Source: Jaltomata sinuosa (lineage: Eukaryota > Streptophyta > Magnoliopsida > Solanales > Solanaceae). Taken from it: a stretch of DNA of 64,000 nt. A program made the translations under genes and the position numbers. Position 1 is the stretch's first letter. Every line of letters starts with the position of its first letter. A model generated the notes under the pieces. That model worked only from the letters and a program-made list of their open reading frames with translations, made no database searches and was not told where the DNA came from. Positions 47,250 through 60,000 of the stretch are shown here, piece after piece. The stretch covers positions 62,001 through 126,000 of the forward strand of contig QJPP01000665.1 in the NCBI GenBank assembly GCA_003996215.1, in the 5' to 3' direction.

Positions 47250-47830
47250 TAGGGGTGTGCATTCAATTTTTCGATTTGGTTTTGTATTATTCGATTTCAG
47301 TTTTCGATTTTGTAAAAGATCAACCCAATTCGAGTCAAAATAAATTTGGTTTGGTTTGATTTTTCTCTATTCAGTTAGGTTTTTTTTGGTTCGACTATTC
47401 GGTTATATTAATAATTAATAACATAATCAAAGTTATATTTGCATGTTGAGAAAAATAAAAATTATATACAAGGAGAAATAATAATATTGAATGAATTGAA
47501 TATACTTTCTAATATAAGTCACGAATAAAATATTAAAACACAATACCTAAAAAGTATATCAATAGATGTCCAAACATAAAATATAAACTAAATCATAATT
47601 GCCTTTTTTATTTTTTATTAGAGTATTATTAGTTTTTTTTTTTTATATATACACATATAAATTTATTTTTTTTGTTTTTTATTTTTCTACATCCGAAACC
47701 AAACCAAAAAATCAAAAAAACAAATTCTTAATCCGAAACCAAATTTAAAATCTAAAAAATTAATCAAAATTAAAATTCGATTTGATTTGATTTGATTTTT
47801 TCGATTTAATCCAAATAATGCACACCCCTC
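47250..47830. mobile_element. hAT-type MITE nested in foldback copy 2
   Basis: Terminal inverted repeats are TAGGGGTGTGCATT (47250) and, at the right end, GAGGGGTGTGCATT read on the other strand. They are flanked by the perfect 8-bp duplication GGGACACT at 47242-47249 and 47831-47838, and 8-bp duplications are the hAT hallmark. The ends are followed inward by complementary CGATTTGGTTTT-like text. AT-rich, non-coding, 581 bp. Confidence 0.9.
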
Positions 47831-47852
47831 GGGACACTCCACCTAATTTCCT

Positions 47853-48017
47853 AATTTCCTGGGAAGATAGCCCAATAGAAGTTGGCTGGGTCAAATCAGC
47901 CCATAATTTGAAAAATCCCCCATTCTGATTATCGGAGGGAAAAATTAAGAGCGCAACACAGTCAAGAAAAACCTCACAAGATTCTCACTCTCCTTCCATG
48001 CGATAGGTAGAAACAAG
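47853..48017 (+). promoter_or_regulatory. Short promoter/5' leader of the SRS2-like gene
   Basis: All that lies between the end of foldback copy 2 and the start codon. It holds AGCCCAA (about 47869) and CAGCCCAT (about 47897), resembling plant site II (TGGGC) elements of cell-cycle and DNA-metabolism promoters. No TATA box is evident. A pyrimidine-rich stretch (TTCTCACTCTCCTTCC, 47983-47998) lies close to the ATG, as in many plant leaders. The true transcription start could lie inside the transposon stack. Confidence 0.5.
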
Positions 48018-51000
48018 ATGAGTGAAGCGGTAAACAACAAGGAGAATGTGGTTGGAAGTGGTGGCGGATTAACTGCGGAACAGAAAGCAAGAATCTCTTC
48101 AAAGTTCAAAGCTGCAAAGGCACTTCTTGCTCGCAAAAGGCCACTCCATCATTGCTCCCTCAATAAGTACGCTTTTCTTTCTTCAATTTCAAATTGATTC
48201 TTTGTTGCTTCTTCTTGATAATTTGACCACCTATAAAGTAGACACATTAGCTGTACTTATTTTTTAGGGTTCAATCAGAAAGAGGGAATTCCAAAAAAAA
48301 AAAAAAAATCCAATCAGAAAGGGGAATTGAAAAAAAGTACTCCCTCTGTTTCAATTTGTTTGTCTTACTTTTTCTCTCTAGTCCTTTTCAAGAAGAATGT
48401 CTCTTCCGTAACTCTTTAATTTAACTTTACACATGACATGGTTAAGACCACAAGATTAAAAGACATTTTGGTATATATTTTTAGTTTTTAAGACATAAGA
48501 TTCAAAAATCTTCTTTAATTCCTTAAAATCCGTGCCAAGTAAAAAACCATACAAACAAATTGAAACGGAAGGAGTAAGTATTTGGGGAATCTGATGTTTA
48601 CAAAAAGTGAAGTCACGCAACATTTGAAGTTCCTTAAGGAGAACACTAAGGCTATGAAGAAGCCTCTTGAGAAACTGTCCATTTAAAGTTACCTCTTTCA
48701 AGTTGATGCTGTGGAATTGAAATTTCGGAACAGATTATTACCTACATCCGAATTTATGTGCTAACCATGTATCTCTTCCTTCTAGTCTAGGATCATAATT
48801 TACACTAACCAAAATTGTGCATAGAATTCACAATATCTCAACTGGAAAAAAGTTAGTCCTCCCTAGTAATTTGCCTGTCGACAAGATTCCACTCGTATGT
48901 ACGTACATTCCATGATCTAAGTTCCCTTTCCCTTCGAAAGGTTATGAATTTTGATAGTGATAAAGAGTCCTATTCTTCCCCTTAGTTATGAAATCATTTA
49001 ATAGCTCCTTGATTACTCAATTCCGATGCACTGATTTCTTCTAATTTTGAATTATGTGGTAGATATATTAACCTTGCAAAACAAAAGGTACCAACAATTT
49101 AAGTTGATCTGGAAATTTGTTTTTTTTCCTTGTGTGCTTATCTGTTTGTTCATTACATGCTTCAAGAGTAAGTTTGATGTTTGTCACAATCTTTCTCTTT
49201 GTTTAATGTTTTGATGTATCTGGTACTCTTTTCCTAGAGTTGGGAAGGCTCAGAAAACTACATCCTCGGATCGGATTGATGGTGATAAAAGGTTTCCTCT
49301 TACTGAGATCCCGATGAACACTCCGTCTCCCATCTATGGGAAGGGTTCCAACAAAACACTCAGTGGGTATACCAGTGTTAAGGGCTCACAAGTCAGTGAA
49401 CTTGATAGCAGCATCAATGCAAGGACTAAGTGTGAGACACGATTTCAAACAGTTGAAACTTTTAAGTTGTCTAGCAATAGAAGTGAATCAGTTGAAGCTA
49501 AAGTAAGCGAAGACGGCGAAAGTGTTCAAGTGGAAAGCATGGTTTGGTTGGATACATATAAAACTCCAGTGAAGCAACCTGAATTTTCTGGCTTGAGTGA
49601 GTCATCTTTTTCATCAACTGTGCTAGATGATGATTTTGATGAACACATTTTGGACGAAATAGATGCTTTATGTGAGCAAAACTCAAAAGGAAAGCCTGAA
49701 ATTAAGAGGTTCAACAGCGTTCCGATTGAAAATCATTACATAAACAACTTGGACAAGGATGATAACTTAAATCCAGTTGTTTCTAGTGATAGTTCAGGAC
49801 ATGAATGCATTTTGATGTCAACGGGCAATCAAGAAAGTGAAGCAGAAAGATCAAAGAACAGCAAACTTGATGATTCAAATCTTGTCAGTTCAGATGAAAC
49901 TTTTAAACTTGAACGCATTCTGAATTCAACTGGTAATCAAGAATGTGAAGTAGAGGAGCCAAAAAGCTCCAAAGCCACAAATACTGGGAGCAAGTTGGAG
50001 GCAACAGATATCAGGAACATGCCTGAGGATTATATAAAGTATGTAGAGTCATTGAATGATAGACAACAGGAGGCAGCTTGTAGTGACATTTCAATCCCTC
50101 TAATCATTGTTGCTGGACCAGGAAGTGGCAAGGTCTTTACTTTCTCATGGTTTAAATATGAAATTCTTATATCTTCATCAATAGTTGTTTGATTTCTTCG
50201 ATTTTCATGTCAGACATCTACAATGGTTGGGCGAGTCCTGATGCTACTGCACAAGGTAGTGTGATGACTATAAGTGCTATTATATCGTTATACTTTTGTC
50301 AATGCCATGTATGCAAAGTGATGGATCTAGTCAAGTATCTAGTTCAGAGTTTCTTCCTCTCTCTCCCTTTGCTTGTTATAGGGTATTGGTCCATCAAACA
50401 TTCTTGCTATGACTTTTACAACAGCAGCAGCTTCTGAAATGAGGGAGAGAATCGGAAGAGTTGCAGGGAAGACAGCAGCAAAAGAGCTCACGATCAGTAC
50501 ATTTCACTCGTTTTCTTTGCAACTTTGCCGCATGCATGCTGAGAAGTACGTATATCTTGACTTTGTTCTTAAATATTTAAGCAGTTGAACACTGAAGGAA
50601 GTAATCTTTTTCTTTCTATGTCTCTTTATGTTGAAAAAATGAGTCTCATGTAGCTCAAATACCTTCAGTTTACATGTCTTTTTAGGTTTGGTTGTCTAGC
50701 AGGCAAACATTTATGAGAAGATGGCAGAAAATAAAATCTAACTGGAAAAATCCATACTTGAATTTTCTGAACCACAATAATTGTTTAGACTTTTACTGTT
50801 AATTGATTGAGTAATGTCCTAATAAACAGGAAAGCACAGGGTAATGTAGGCTGTTACCGTTGTTGAGTTAGTTTAACTGTTAACATATGTTAAGATCAAG
50901 TTATTGCTAGTGGATTTCCATAATCCATGTTTCTGTTATGAAATTATAGACTAGTGTGGAGCTATGACTTTTGTCTTTTTTAGGGTTCAAGAGTGTTTGT

Positions 51001-54000
51001 CCTGCGGTAAGCTGTACCTCCATTTGTAATAAGGATATTTTTCCTGGTATACTATATTTGCCACTTAATGGACTAGTATATTATTATAAGTGGTCAAATC
51101 ATTTTAGCCATGCTTCGTTTTGGACAGTTGATTAGACTTTTAAGTTGTTCCAATTGGCATCAGAATCTAGTTTTCCATAGTTGTGTATTACCCAATATTT
51201 TCACACGATCCTCGATATTTGCTGAAGAAAAATGTTGGTTTGCCTAATACCTTGTTTTTCTGCATAAGGGAAATGATTTTATAAATGATAGGAAAACCTC
51301 GTATTCAAGCTGTATACCAAAAGAGAGAACCTACAACAAAATATGATTCCCTACAAAGGGACACCAATCTTCTATACATGTAGGCACCTCATGGGTGCAC
51401 CAAAAGAATATACCAAAAGAGAGGCCATTTTGCAACTTAACAAAATCACTAGTAAGTCCTTCAAATGCTTTCATATTTCTCTCTTTCCCGAGAACCCACA
51501 TGATGGCTAATAGAGCTACATCCCAAGCCATTCGTCTTCTCTTCCTTCTCCTGAATGCCCAACTATACAATGCCTCCTTCACTGTGTCTGGATCACCCAT
51601 GATATCCCAGACCAATTTAGAACCACCGCCCACAACCGCGTAGACACGTCACACATTATATATGAGCGGGGTGGACGAAATGAAGGCTCGCATCTGGAGT
51701 CCTGTGTGACAAGAATGTACCATTAAAACTTAAAGGTAAGTTCTACAGAGTGGTGGTTAGGCCAACTATGTGGTATGGAGCAAAGTGTTCCAGTTAAGAA
51801 TTCTCATTTTCAGAAGATGAGAGTGGCAGAAATGAGTATGTTGAGGTGGGTATGTAGGCATACTAGGAGAAATAAAATTAGGAACGAAGATATCTAGGAC
51901 AAGGTGGGAGTGGCCTCCGTGGTGGACAAGATGAGAGAAGCGAGACTGAGATGGTTCAGGCATGTGAAGAGGAGATGTGCGGATTCCCCACTGAGGAGGT
52001 GTGAGAGGTTGACACTAAGGAGAGGTAGAGGTAGGCTGTAGAAGTATTGGGAGGAGGTAATAAGGCAAGACATGACGTATCTTTAGCTTATCGAGGACAT
52101 GACCTTAGATAGGAAAGACACGGAGCCCGCGAATTGGGGAGAAGGTTAATAGGTAGTGGAACAATGTCTCGCTTTTTGGCGGGTTAGGCTTGGTGGTAGT
52201 TTGTTTGGCGCACCATATCTATTTCTCCTTCCATAACAGTAGTATCAACAATATTCTCGTAGTTGCTTGTCCCTCATTTTCTGTTACTCCCTGTTGTTTT
52301 TTGTGCTTCGCTTATCGCATTATTTTGCTATTGCTGCTGTTCCTTTTCTCTGAATGTTATGTAATGCTTTCTCTGTTATTTGTTTTGTCTTTTTACTTCT
52401 GTATGTCCTTTTTCATACTCCTCCGAATTGTGATACTTGAGCCGAGGGTCGCTCGGAAACAACCTCTCTACCGACATGAGGAAACGGGTAAGGTCTGCGA
52501 ACACTCTACCCTCCCCAGACCCCACATGTGGGATTTCACTGGTTTGTTGTTGTTGTTTTTGGAAGTTCAAACATAATACCTTTTAGGCTTTTACTCAAGG
52601 CACCTTAGCCTTTTAAACATTGTTTAGAAGTTCTCTATCTCTCTCTTCCACAACTAATGCATATTATCTGATATCTCCTTCACCTTCATTGTTCATACCT
52701 ATCTGTCATATGGAAGGTAGTTCGTTGCAATGTATCAGTTTCTTACAGTGATAAATTGTCTAAATAGACACATGTTAATCCATTAATAGGTTAGGTCGAA
52801 CACCTGATTTTCTCATATATGGACATGGGCAGCAGAGAAGAGCTGTCATTGAAGCAGTTCGCTTACTGGATGATAAAAAAAAGGGACCTCGTGATGAGCT
52901 TTGCCAGCTTAGTGACATGAATTCTCCTCAACATTTTAAGGAGAGATCGAAGAAATGGTTAAAGTTTGTAACTCAAGTAAGTAGTTTTTGGGTTAAAAAT
53001 ACTGTTCCACTTACTCCCACTTGTGGGACTACACTGGGTATGTTGTTGTTGTTGTATACTCTTCCACTTACGTTTGGTCACAAACTCTTGCTGTCTTTTA
53101 AGTTCATATTTTGTCAAAAGGGCACAACTTTGATTAGTTTTATCTGAAGTATCAACCCAACAATCTGTTGATGTTTCACATTTACGCTGGGTACATGAAG
53201 AGTGACCTTTCTTTCCATTAGAGTATACCGTATCTGCTGACTCTGCTCCATTTGAGTGACAATATTTGAATATGCTGATTTGGAAAATATTAAGTTTCTG
53301 TCTATAGCATATAAGTGAACTATTTGAATATGTATAAACCAAATTAACACCATATATTTTATCTTCTTCTTCTTGGCATGTTAATAATAACTATTATGTG
53401 TCAAAACTGAAACTCTCTGCTCTGTACCCTTTTTTCCTTTCATATTCAAATAGGACAGTGTTGTTCCATGCTTAATGGTTGTTGTACTTGCACTTACATC
53501 ACTTCCACTGACATACAGGCTAAGTCTGCCGGAAAGACGCCGGATGACTACTACAGAATTGGAAATGAAGATGGAGTAAGCCGATAGTCAGGGATTTTTG
53601 GTATTTTGTCATTCATATTTCCTTATTCTGATCTTGGAATATTGATCAGGCTGCAGTTCTGCAAAGCTACAATGATATATTAAAATCATGCAATGCTTTG
53701 GATTACCATGACTTGATCAGTTGTTCTGTCAAACTCTTGACTGATTTTCCAGAAGGTTGACTTGAGTGTTTCGTAATAGACTGTAACCTAGTGCATTGTG
53801 ATATCCCATTTGTCTGAATCTGTTTGATTTTCGTTTTCTTCAAATGAAGTTTTTGAAGAGTGTCAGGAATTATGGAAAGCAATGGTGATTGATGAGTTTC
53901 AAGACACAAGTGCTGTGCAATATGGACTTTTACGTATCCTTGCATCACATAAACGCATAACTATTGTTGGTGATGAAGATCAGGTGAAGCTAGTCTTTTC

Positions 54001-57000
54001 TTACTTTATCCAGTGAAACATTTTTTTCTCGTCTTGCTGTGACAAGTTCTTTACTTCTTTTTCCTTTCAAGTACCTTGCTGCTCAGAGTTTTCAATATCA
54101 TTCTGCAGTCCATTTTTGGTTTTAGTGGTGCTGATGCCTCTGGATTTGATTCATTTCGGAAAGATTTTCCTTTGCACAAAGAGGTTTGGCAAACTTTTTA
54201 TTATAGCTTGTCTTTTTAGTCCTTGTTTATATGAACTTCGGATATGGTTCTGATAGTCTCTTTGTGATGTATATCAATCTCTATTCAGGTCGGACTTAGT
54301 AAAAATTACCGGTCCACACGTTGCATTGTTGAAGCTGCATCATTTCTTATACAAAATAATTCGAAAAGATGTCAATCGAAACGTGTTCTTACTGATAATT
54401 CTGTTGGGTCTAAGGTAAATGAGTTTAGCATTCTTATAAAGATAAACATCCTCGATAGGAGTACCTTTAACATATGATACGTTGCAGATAACTATCAAAG
54501 AATGCTGCAATGAGGATGCACAATGTTCGTTTGTTGTTGATAAAATATTAGAAATTACTTCTGATCGCACAAGTGGAAAGTCCTCTTTCGGCGACATAGC
54601 AGTTCTATTCCGGAGGCAGGTCAAGCTTTACCTTCTGAAAAAGCAAATTTGTTTAAAAACTTTTATGGGTGTTTGGCTGAATATTTCTGTCTCTGTGACT
54701 TCATGTTGTACAACAGGTGTCAGGAAAAATCTTTCAAGCGGCATTTCGTAATAGAAAAATCCCATTCAATGTTCATGGTGTGGCCTTCTATAGGAAAAAG
54801 GTATCTCTCACCTCCCATTACGGCCAGATAGATTCATATGCTTTTAAATAGTCATTCACCTGGTATGTTCATGCAATAGGTGGTCAGGGCCATCATTGCT
54901 ATGCTTAGAACAACTTTGCCGGGTTCCGATGATGGTTCATTTCGAAGAGTATTCAAGGCCTTACTGCCTTTAGAAAAAGAAGAAAAAAAGAAGGTTTTCC
55001 TCCCTATCTGTTTTGCTTCACGTGTGGGCACTCTGTTCAGTGTGTATTTTATTAAAGCTTCTTTTGACATTTTCTGTCCTAGGTAATTGAACACATTGAA
55101 AAAGTTTCTACTGTAAGGAAAAGTAGCTTCATTTCAGCAGCACGAGACATATTTAGTGCTAAAGTATCTGGCACATTCAAGAGGTTTGTTCTAGAAGTCC
55201 TTGCTGTGAAGCTGTCGATGACAAATGATCTTTTTAGTAGTACTAGTTATGATCTTGGCCATACATTTCTCCGACTACTTCATTGGGCTATATTATATAT
55301 CTATCTATGTGTTCTCAAATACTCTTTGGATTTCCATATTCTGCTTTGCCTCCCTACACTTATTCTGTTTCTTTTTCTCGTCTTCTGGAAACAAAGAAAA
55401 AGCTTTTGGTCCTCTGATTTGGCTTGATATTGAGTCCAATACAAGCAACTAGCCTCAAAATACCTAGTTGCTCATTTCATTTGTAATTTACTGTGAAGTA
55501 GTTTTGACTGTAACAAATGAGATTATTAATTTGTTATTTACAGGAGTCAACTCACTCAAGGGCGGAAGGTGTTGCTCATGATAGACATGATTTCGAAACT
55601 CGTCAACAGGGTAAGCTTTTGCATCTTATGGATAATTTGTTCTATTTGGAGGTAAATCATGTGAATTTACTGATATTTTATCATGTGTGCTGGATTGCCA
55701 AAATTGATTACCTGTCTGGACAACTGAAAAGGCATTTTCAAAGGGCATTGATTGATAATGCGTGTAGCTGATGACTGATGTTGGTTTATAAGATATAGGG
55801 TTTCATTTGTGCATTTCGTGCTGAGCTTTTCCTCATTACTAGAAGGAAACTTTCTTGGATGTAAATGATAATTTATCTATGTACAACGAAATACCTCATA
55901 CTTTAAGGGTCATATGGGGTTTGCTCAGACCAAATTCTTGGGTAATATTACTTGTTATACTTGCAGGAAGAGTCAATTTCAGCTGTCATTACTTCAGTGG
56001 CTAACATGATACCCCAGGTTGGTCCTTGTATTATAAAAACACAAACTCTAAAAGTATATTTGTATGTAGAGAAAGAAAGATATACTCCCTCCGCTCCAAT
56101 TTATGTGGCAGCATTACTCTAATTTTCTAATTTTGCAAGTTATTTAACTTAAACTTCTCTTTTTACTCTTAATGACAAGCTTTTATAGACACAAATGTTG
56201 TGGCATGATTAAAACCTCAAGTTTCAAAAGTTTTCCTTTCTTTCTTAAACTCCGTGCCTTTATTCCTTTATCAAACTATGCCACATAAATAGAACAGAGG
56301 GAGTATATGATGACAAGTTTCCTACTATTGCCCGTGGAAATCTCGTTGAGAATTTCTCACATCTTTGTCAAATCAAATCTTAGTTATTTGTTCATTACCT
56401 GCACCATCTGTCTATTAATTTGATTTATTTCAAGCTAATGACATTTCTTCTCATTAAATATGTCTATTTCATGCTAATCAAAGTGTCTTTTCAGATTATA
56501 GCTTTTATAGTATAAGCACCTTAATCTTTTCACATGTGACTTTCATTCTGTAGAAATACCTTCTTGAACAGCGAGCAGTTCATGATAATGATGGAGGGAA
56601 GTTGCTTAATGAAGATCATGATGTTAGACCTGTAAGTGAAATATGTTCCTTTGTGGTCTTGTTCTTTTTTTTAACTTCACTGGTAATGCATGGCTTCTTC
56701 TGTGTGAACTTATTCTTATCTTCTTTTTCTGTTTGATTCTTTTTTTATTATTTTCCCATGTATAAAAATCGTTGCAGCAAGTGAAATGAGCAGATACATC
56801 AGAAGCTGTTTGTTTAATGGTGCAGGTTCTTCAATATCTATTGGACGATGTGTCTGATTTCCTAAAAATTCATAAGAATCCCATAAAAGGAGAAAGTGAA
56901 TGTGAAACAGAAGGACAAGGTTGCACCAACATACTAAAAGCTTTTATAGATCATATATCTGAACGGGAGAGTGAAAATTTTCGTACAAGGAGACATGATA

Positions 57001-60000
57001 ACAAAGACTCTGTTACGGTCACGACAATTCATCAGGTTTCTCAATTCTCTAGCAACGTGTTCTTTCACTTTGCTTCCTGGTATTTCATTCCAATGTCCAT
57101 ATTTTGTGAAAATTAATTGGATTTGTTCCCTTTTTCATTTCTTCCGTTTGATTTTGTGTGTAGTCAAAAGGCTTAGAGTGGGATACGGTTTTCATAGTGA
57201 AGGTATGATATGGGATCCATGCTTTCAGTATTGTTCTTATTCTCTGTATATCAAATGTTACATCACATTAATTGGACGAGCAAGGAGAGGAATAGTGGAC
57301 TCCTCTTCCCACCCCTTTTAGTCATCAGAGATCTTTATTCTCTATAGCACCATTATTATTTGCAACGGGAAAGGTATAATCTGGAGTTAATGCTCGCATC
57401 GATTGGTCAGGCGAATGAATCAGAGATTCCCTTGTTACATGAATTTAATGGCATTGCAAATGAAAGGAGTAACTCAATTGAGGTATTTATGTTTTTGAAA
57501 TTTGAATCACTAGATTAAGTTGTACCTTCTATAATATGAATCTCTTTTTATTCACTTCTAACGTAACTTTTTTTTGGGTTCTTTGCAACTTTAGGAGGAG
57601 AGACGCTTACTATATGTGGCAATGACTCGTGCACGGAAAAAGCTTTTCATTTTGTATGTAATTATGGATTCAAATTGGCAGGTGCGATGAAGAGCTTGCT
57701 CTGGTTATATACTTGGCTTTATTATTTCTTTCTCAAGTCTAGACACACTTGCTTTCAGGTTCTTCAACCTTCACGTTTTCTGAGAGAAATTCCTCGTCAT
57801 CTTCAAGAGACCCAGGTAAGATGTGTTTCAGTTGTAAATATGTCTGTTATAAATGTTGTTTCTGGCCGAGCAACTTTTCTCAACCCATTGGGCTTTCTGA
57901 CTTGCTTGGTGCGCTATCTAGCCACTGCTTGTTGTGTTCCATTTCTTTTAGGGGTCGTTTGGTGTGATGGATAAGGGAAGTTAATCCCGGGATAAATTTT
58001 TAGTACCAATTAATCCCATGTTTGGTTACAAAGCCTGGGATAACTTATCCCAGGATTAATAGTTAGTGTTGGGATAAGTTATTCCTACCTTTGGGTGGAA
58101 TAGTAATACCGGGATGACTTATCCCGGGATAAAATAGGTAAAAAGACAAAGATATCCTCTTAAACCCTTTTTATACCTCACTTTTATATCCATGTATATT
58201 TACATCATTTTTAATAACATGTATAATAACATTTACAACCTTCATTACTCGATATTTTATGATAATTCTTCATATTTTTTCATTAAAAAATTACACTATA
58301 TAAATATAATTTTTATTTATGAATGTATTGTACGTTGAATTTATTTGACTAATTTTTATGTTTATTCATATTTTAATTTCTCTAACGCCGAATTACATAT
58401 TGAATTTATTTGACTAATTTTTATGTTTATTCATATTTTGATTTCTCTAACGCTGAATTACATATTTTTAGTTAAATATTCTTTTAATCACTTGAAAGTT
58501 TGTATTTTATATATCAATTAAAATGAAGATAACTTTAAAGCTTACAATATGGGAGTGATATGTGCGTAAATGAAGAGACATAAACAATAAATCTTCTTTT
58601 ACTTTAACAATCTCAAGATGAAAGTTTTATTTTTAAACTAAATAAGATGGAAGTTTTATTTTTAAATACACACGGGACAATCATGGGAATGCACACACAA
58701 AATATTTAAGTTAAATAAGATGGAAGTTTTATTTTTTAAAAATGAATAACTAAAGCTTGCAAGAAAATATAAAAAAATAAAACTAAATAAGGTGGAGAGT
58801 ATTTTTGTAAACAAACAACTTATTCTTAAAAATTATGCAATGTATATTTTGTTGAATACAACAAATCAAACACTCAATAAGAAATAATCCCATCATAACT
58901 AATCCCAGAATAACTTATCCCAGCATAACTAATCCCAACATAACTAATCCCAGCATAACTTGTCTTCAAACCAAACGACCCCTTAGTTTAGTAAAAGTTT
59001 TGTTTATGAGAATAGCCAGACACAAACGGAATGGCAAACTCTTTTTCAACTTCAAATATCTTTTTTTTTTTTTAAAAAACTTCAGCTCAATTCTTATCTA
59101 TGCCTATGAAACATCCAACAAAGTGAGATTAACGAATCAACTCTTAATTGATCTGCATAAGCTTCTAATATGCAAGTTATTCGAATCAATTTTATGGCCG
59201 TTATCCTAAAATATTGAAGTAAAATACTTCTTGAATTACTTTGTTTGGATAATTTAGTATGTGGATCCTATTCTTTTCAACAATATTTTGTTTTCTATTG
59301 GAATAGTATGAGATTAAGATTATATTTTTGATAAATAAGCATCCACATTAGATTATTAATCAAAATAGGTTGCCTCAGTGCCCATAAAACCTTTTATGTG
59401 ATGTTTGTTTGAAGTTTCCAAAAACTGAGTTTGCTTTTTGAGTTTTTGCAAAAAATGGTTGTTGGAGTTGTTTTCGCGAAATAGTAAAGTACTTCAAAGA
59501 GTTTCAAACTCATTATTTTGAAATCTTTAACACTCAAAAACTTGTTTTTAGAGCTTTTGAGTTCTTAAAAGAGTTGAAAACTCAATTTGGAAATCTTCAA
59601 AGAATGTTGGTACTACTTTTTTGCAAACACTACTCAACAAACATTTTCTCAAAAAAGCGCAAAATGAGTTTGGAGACAGTTTTTGGAAACACTCCAAAAC
59701 GAACGCCATCTTAGTCTATAGCAACTTATCCAATCTGCTATAATTTTTTGGTGGGCAAGATGCCGCTTGACTTTCTGCAGAGACTGCAACTTACCACTTC
59801 TATTACCTGTTTAGAGATGATTTTGTTTGTTTGACTTGCGAAATATTTGATATCTAAACACACTGTAAATAGATTCATATTTATGTGGAGCTAATGGGTT
59901 TTCATTCACTACCTTGCACTTTTGCCAATTTTCTTATGCGTAAAGTAGATCACCTGTCATTGTATGCTTAATTAGCAGTTCATGTTTTTCTGGTAGATGA

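Larger units (their letters stand above)
44171..47852. mobile_element. Foldback transposon, copy 2, with two nested insertions
   Basis: Same architecture as the element at 460-2524: left terminal repeat (about 44171-44345), T-rich arm (44346-44765), 112-bp array (44772-45897), A-rich arm (45945-46165), right terminal repeat. The right terminal repeat is broken by an inverted-repeat element (46285-47223) and a hAT MITE (47250-47830); it resumes CTCCACCTAATTTCCT to about 47852. Removing the two insertions leaves about 2.15 kb, close to copy 1 (2.07 kb). Target duplication is uncertain: only the 7-mer AAGATAG is shared at 44165-44171 and 47864-47870. Confidence 0.8.

Noticed and set aside
52190..52576. 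Hydrophobic frame of 128 codons resembling a membrane protein
   Set aside because: It is the 3' untranslated region of the RTE LINE fragment, T-rich on this strand.
55225..55452. Hydrophobic frame near exon 14 and exon 15
   Set aside because: It lies within intron 14; the exons on either side join in frame without it.
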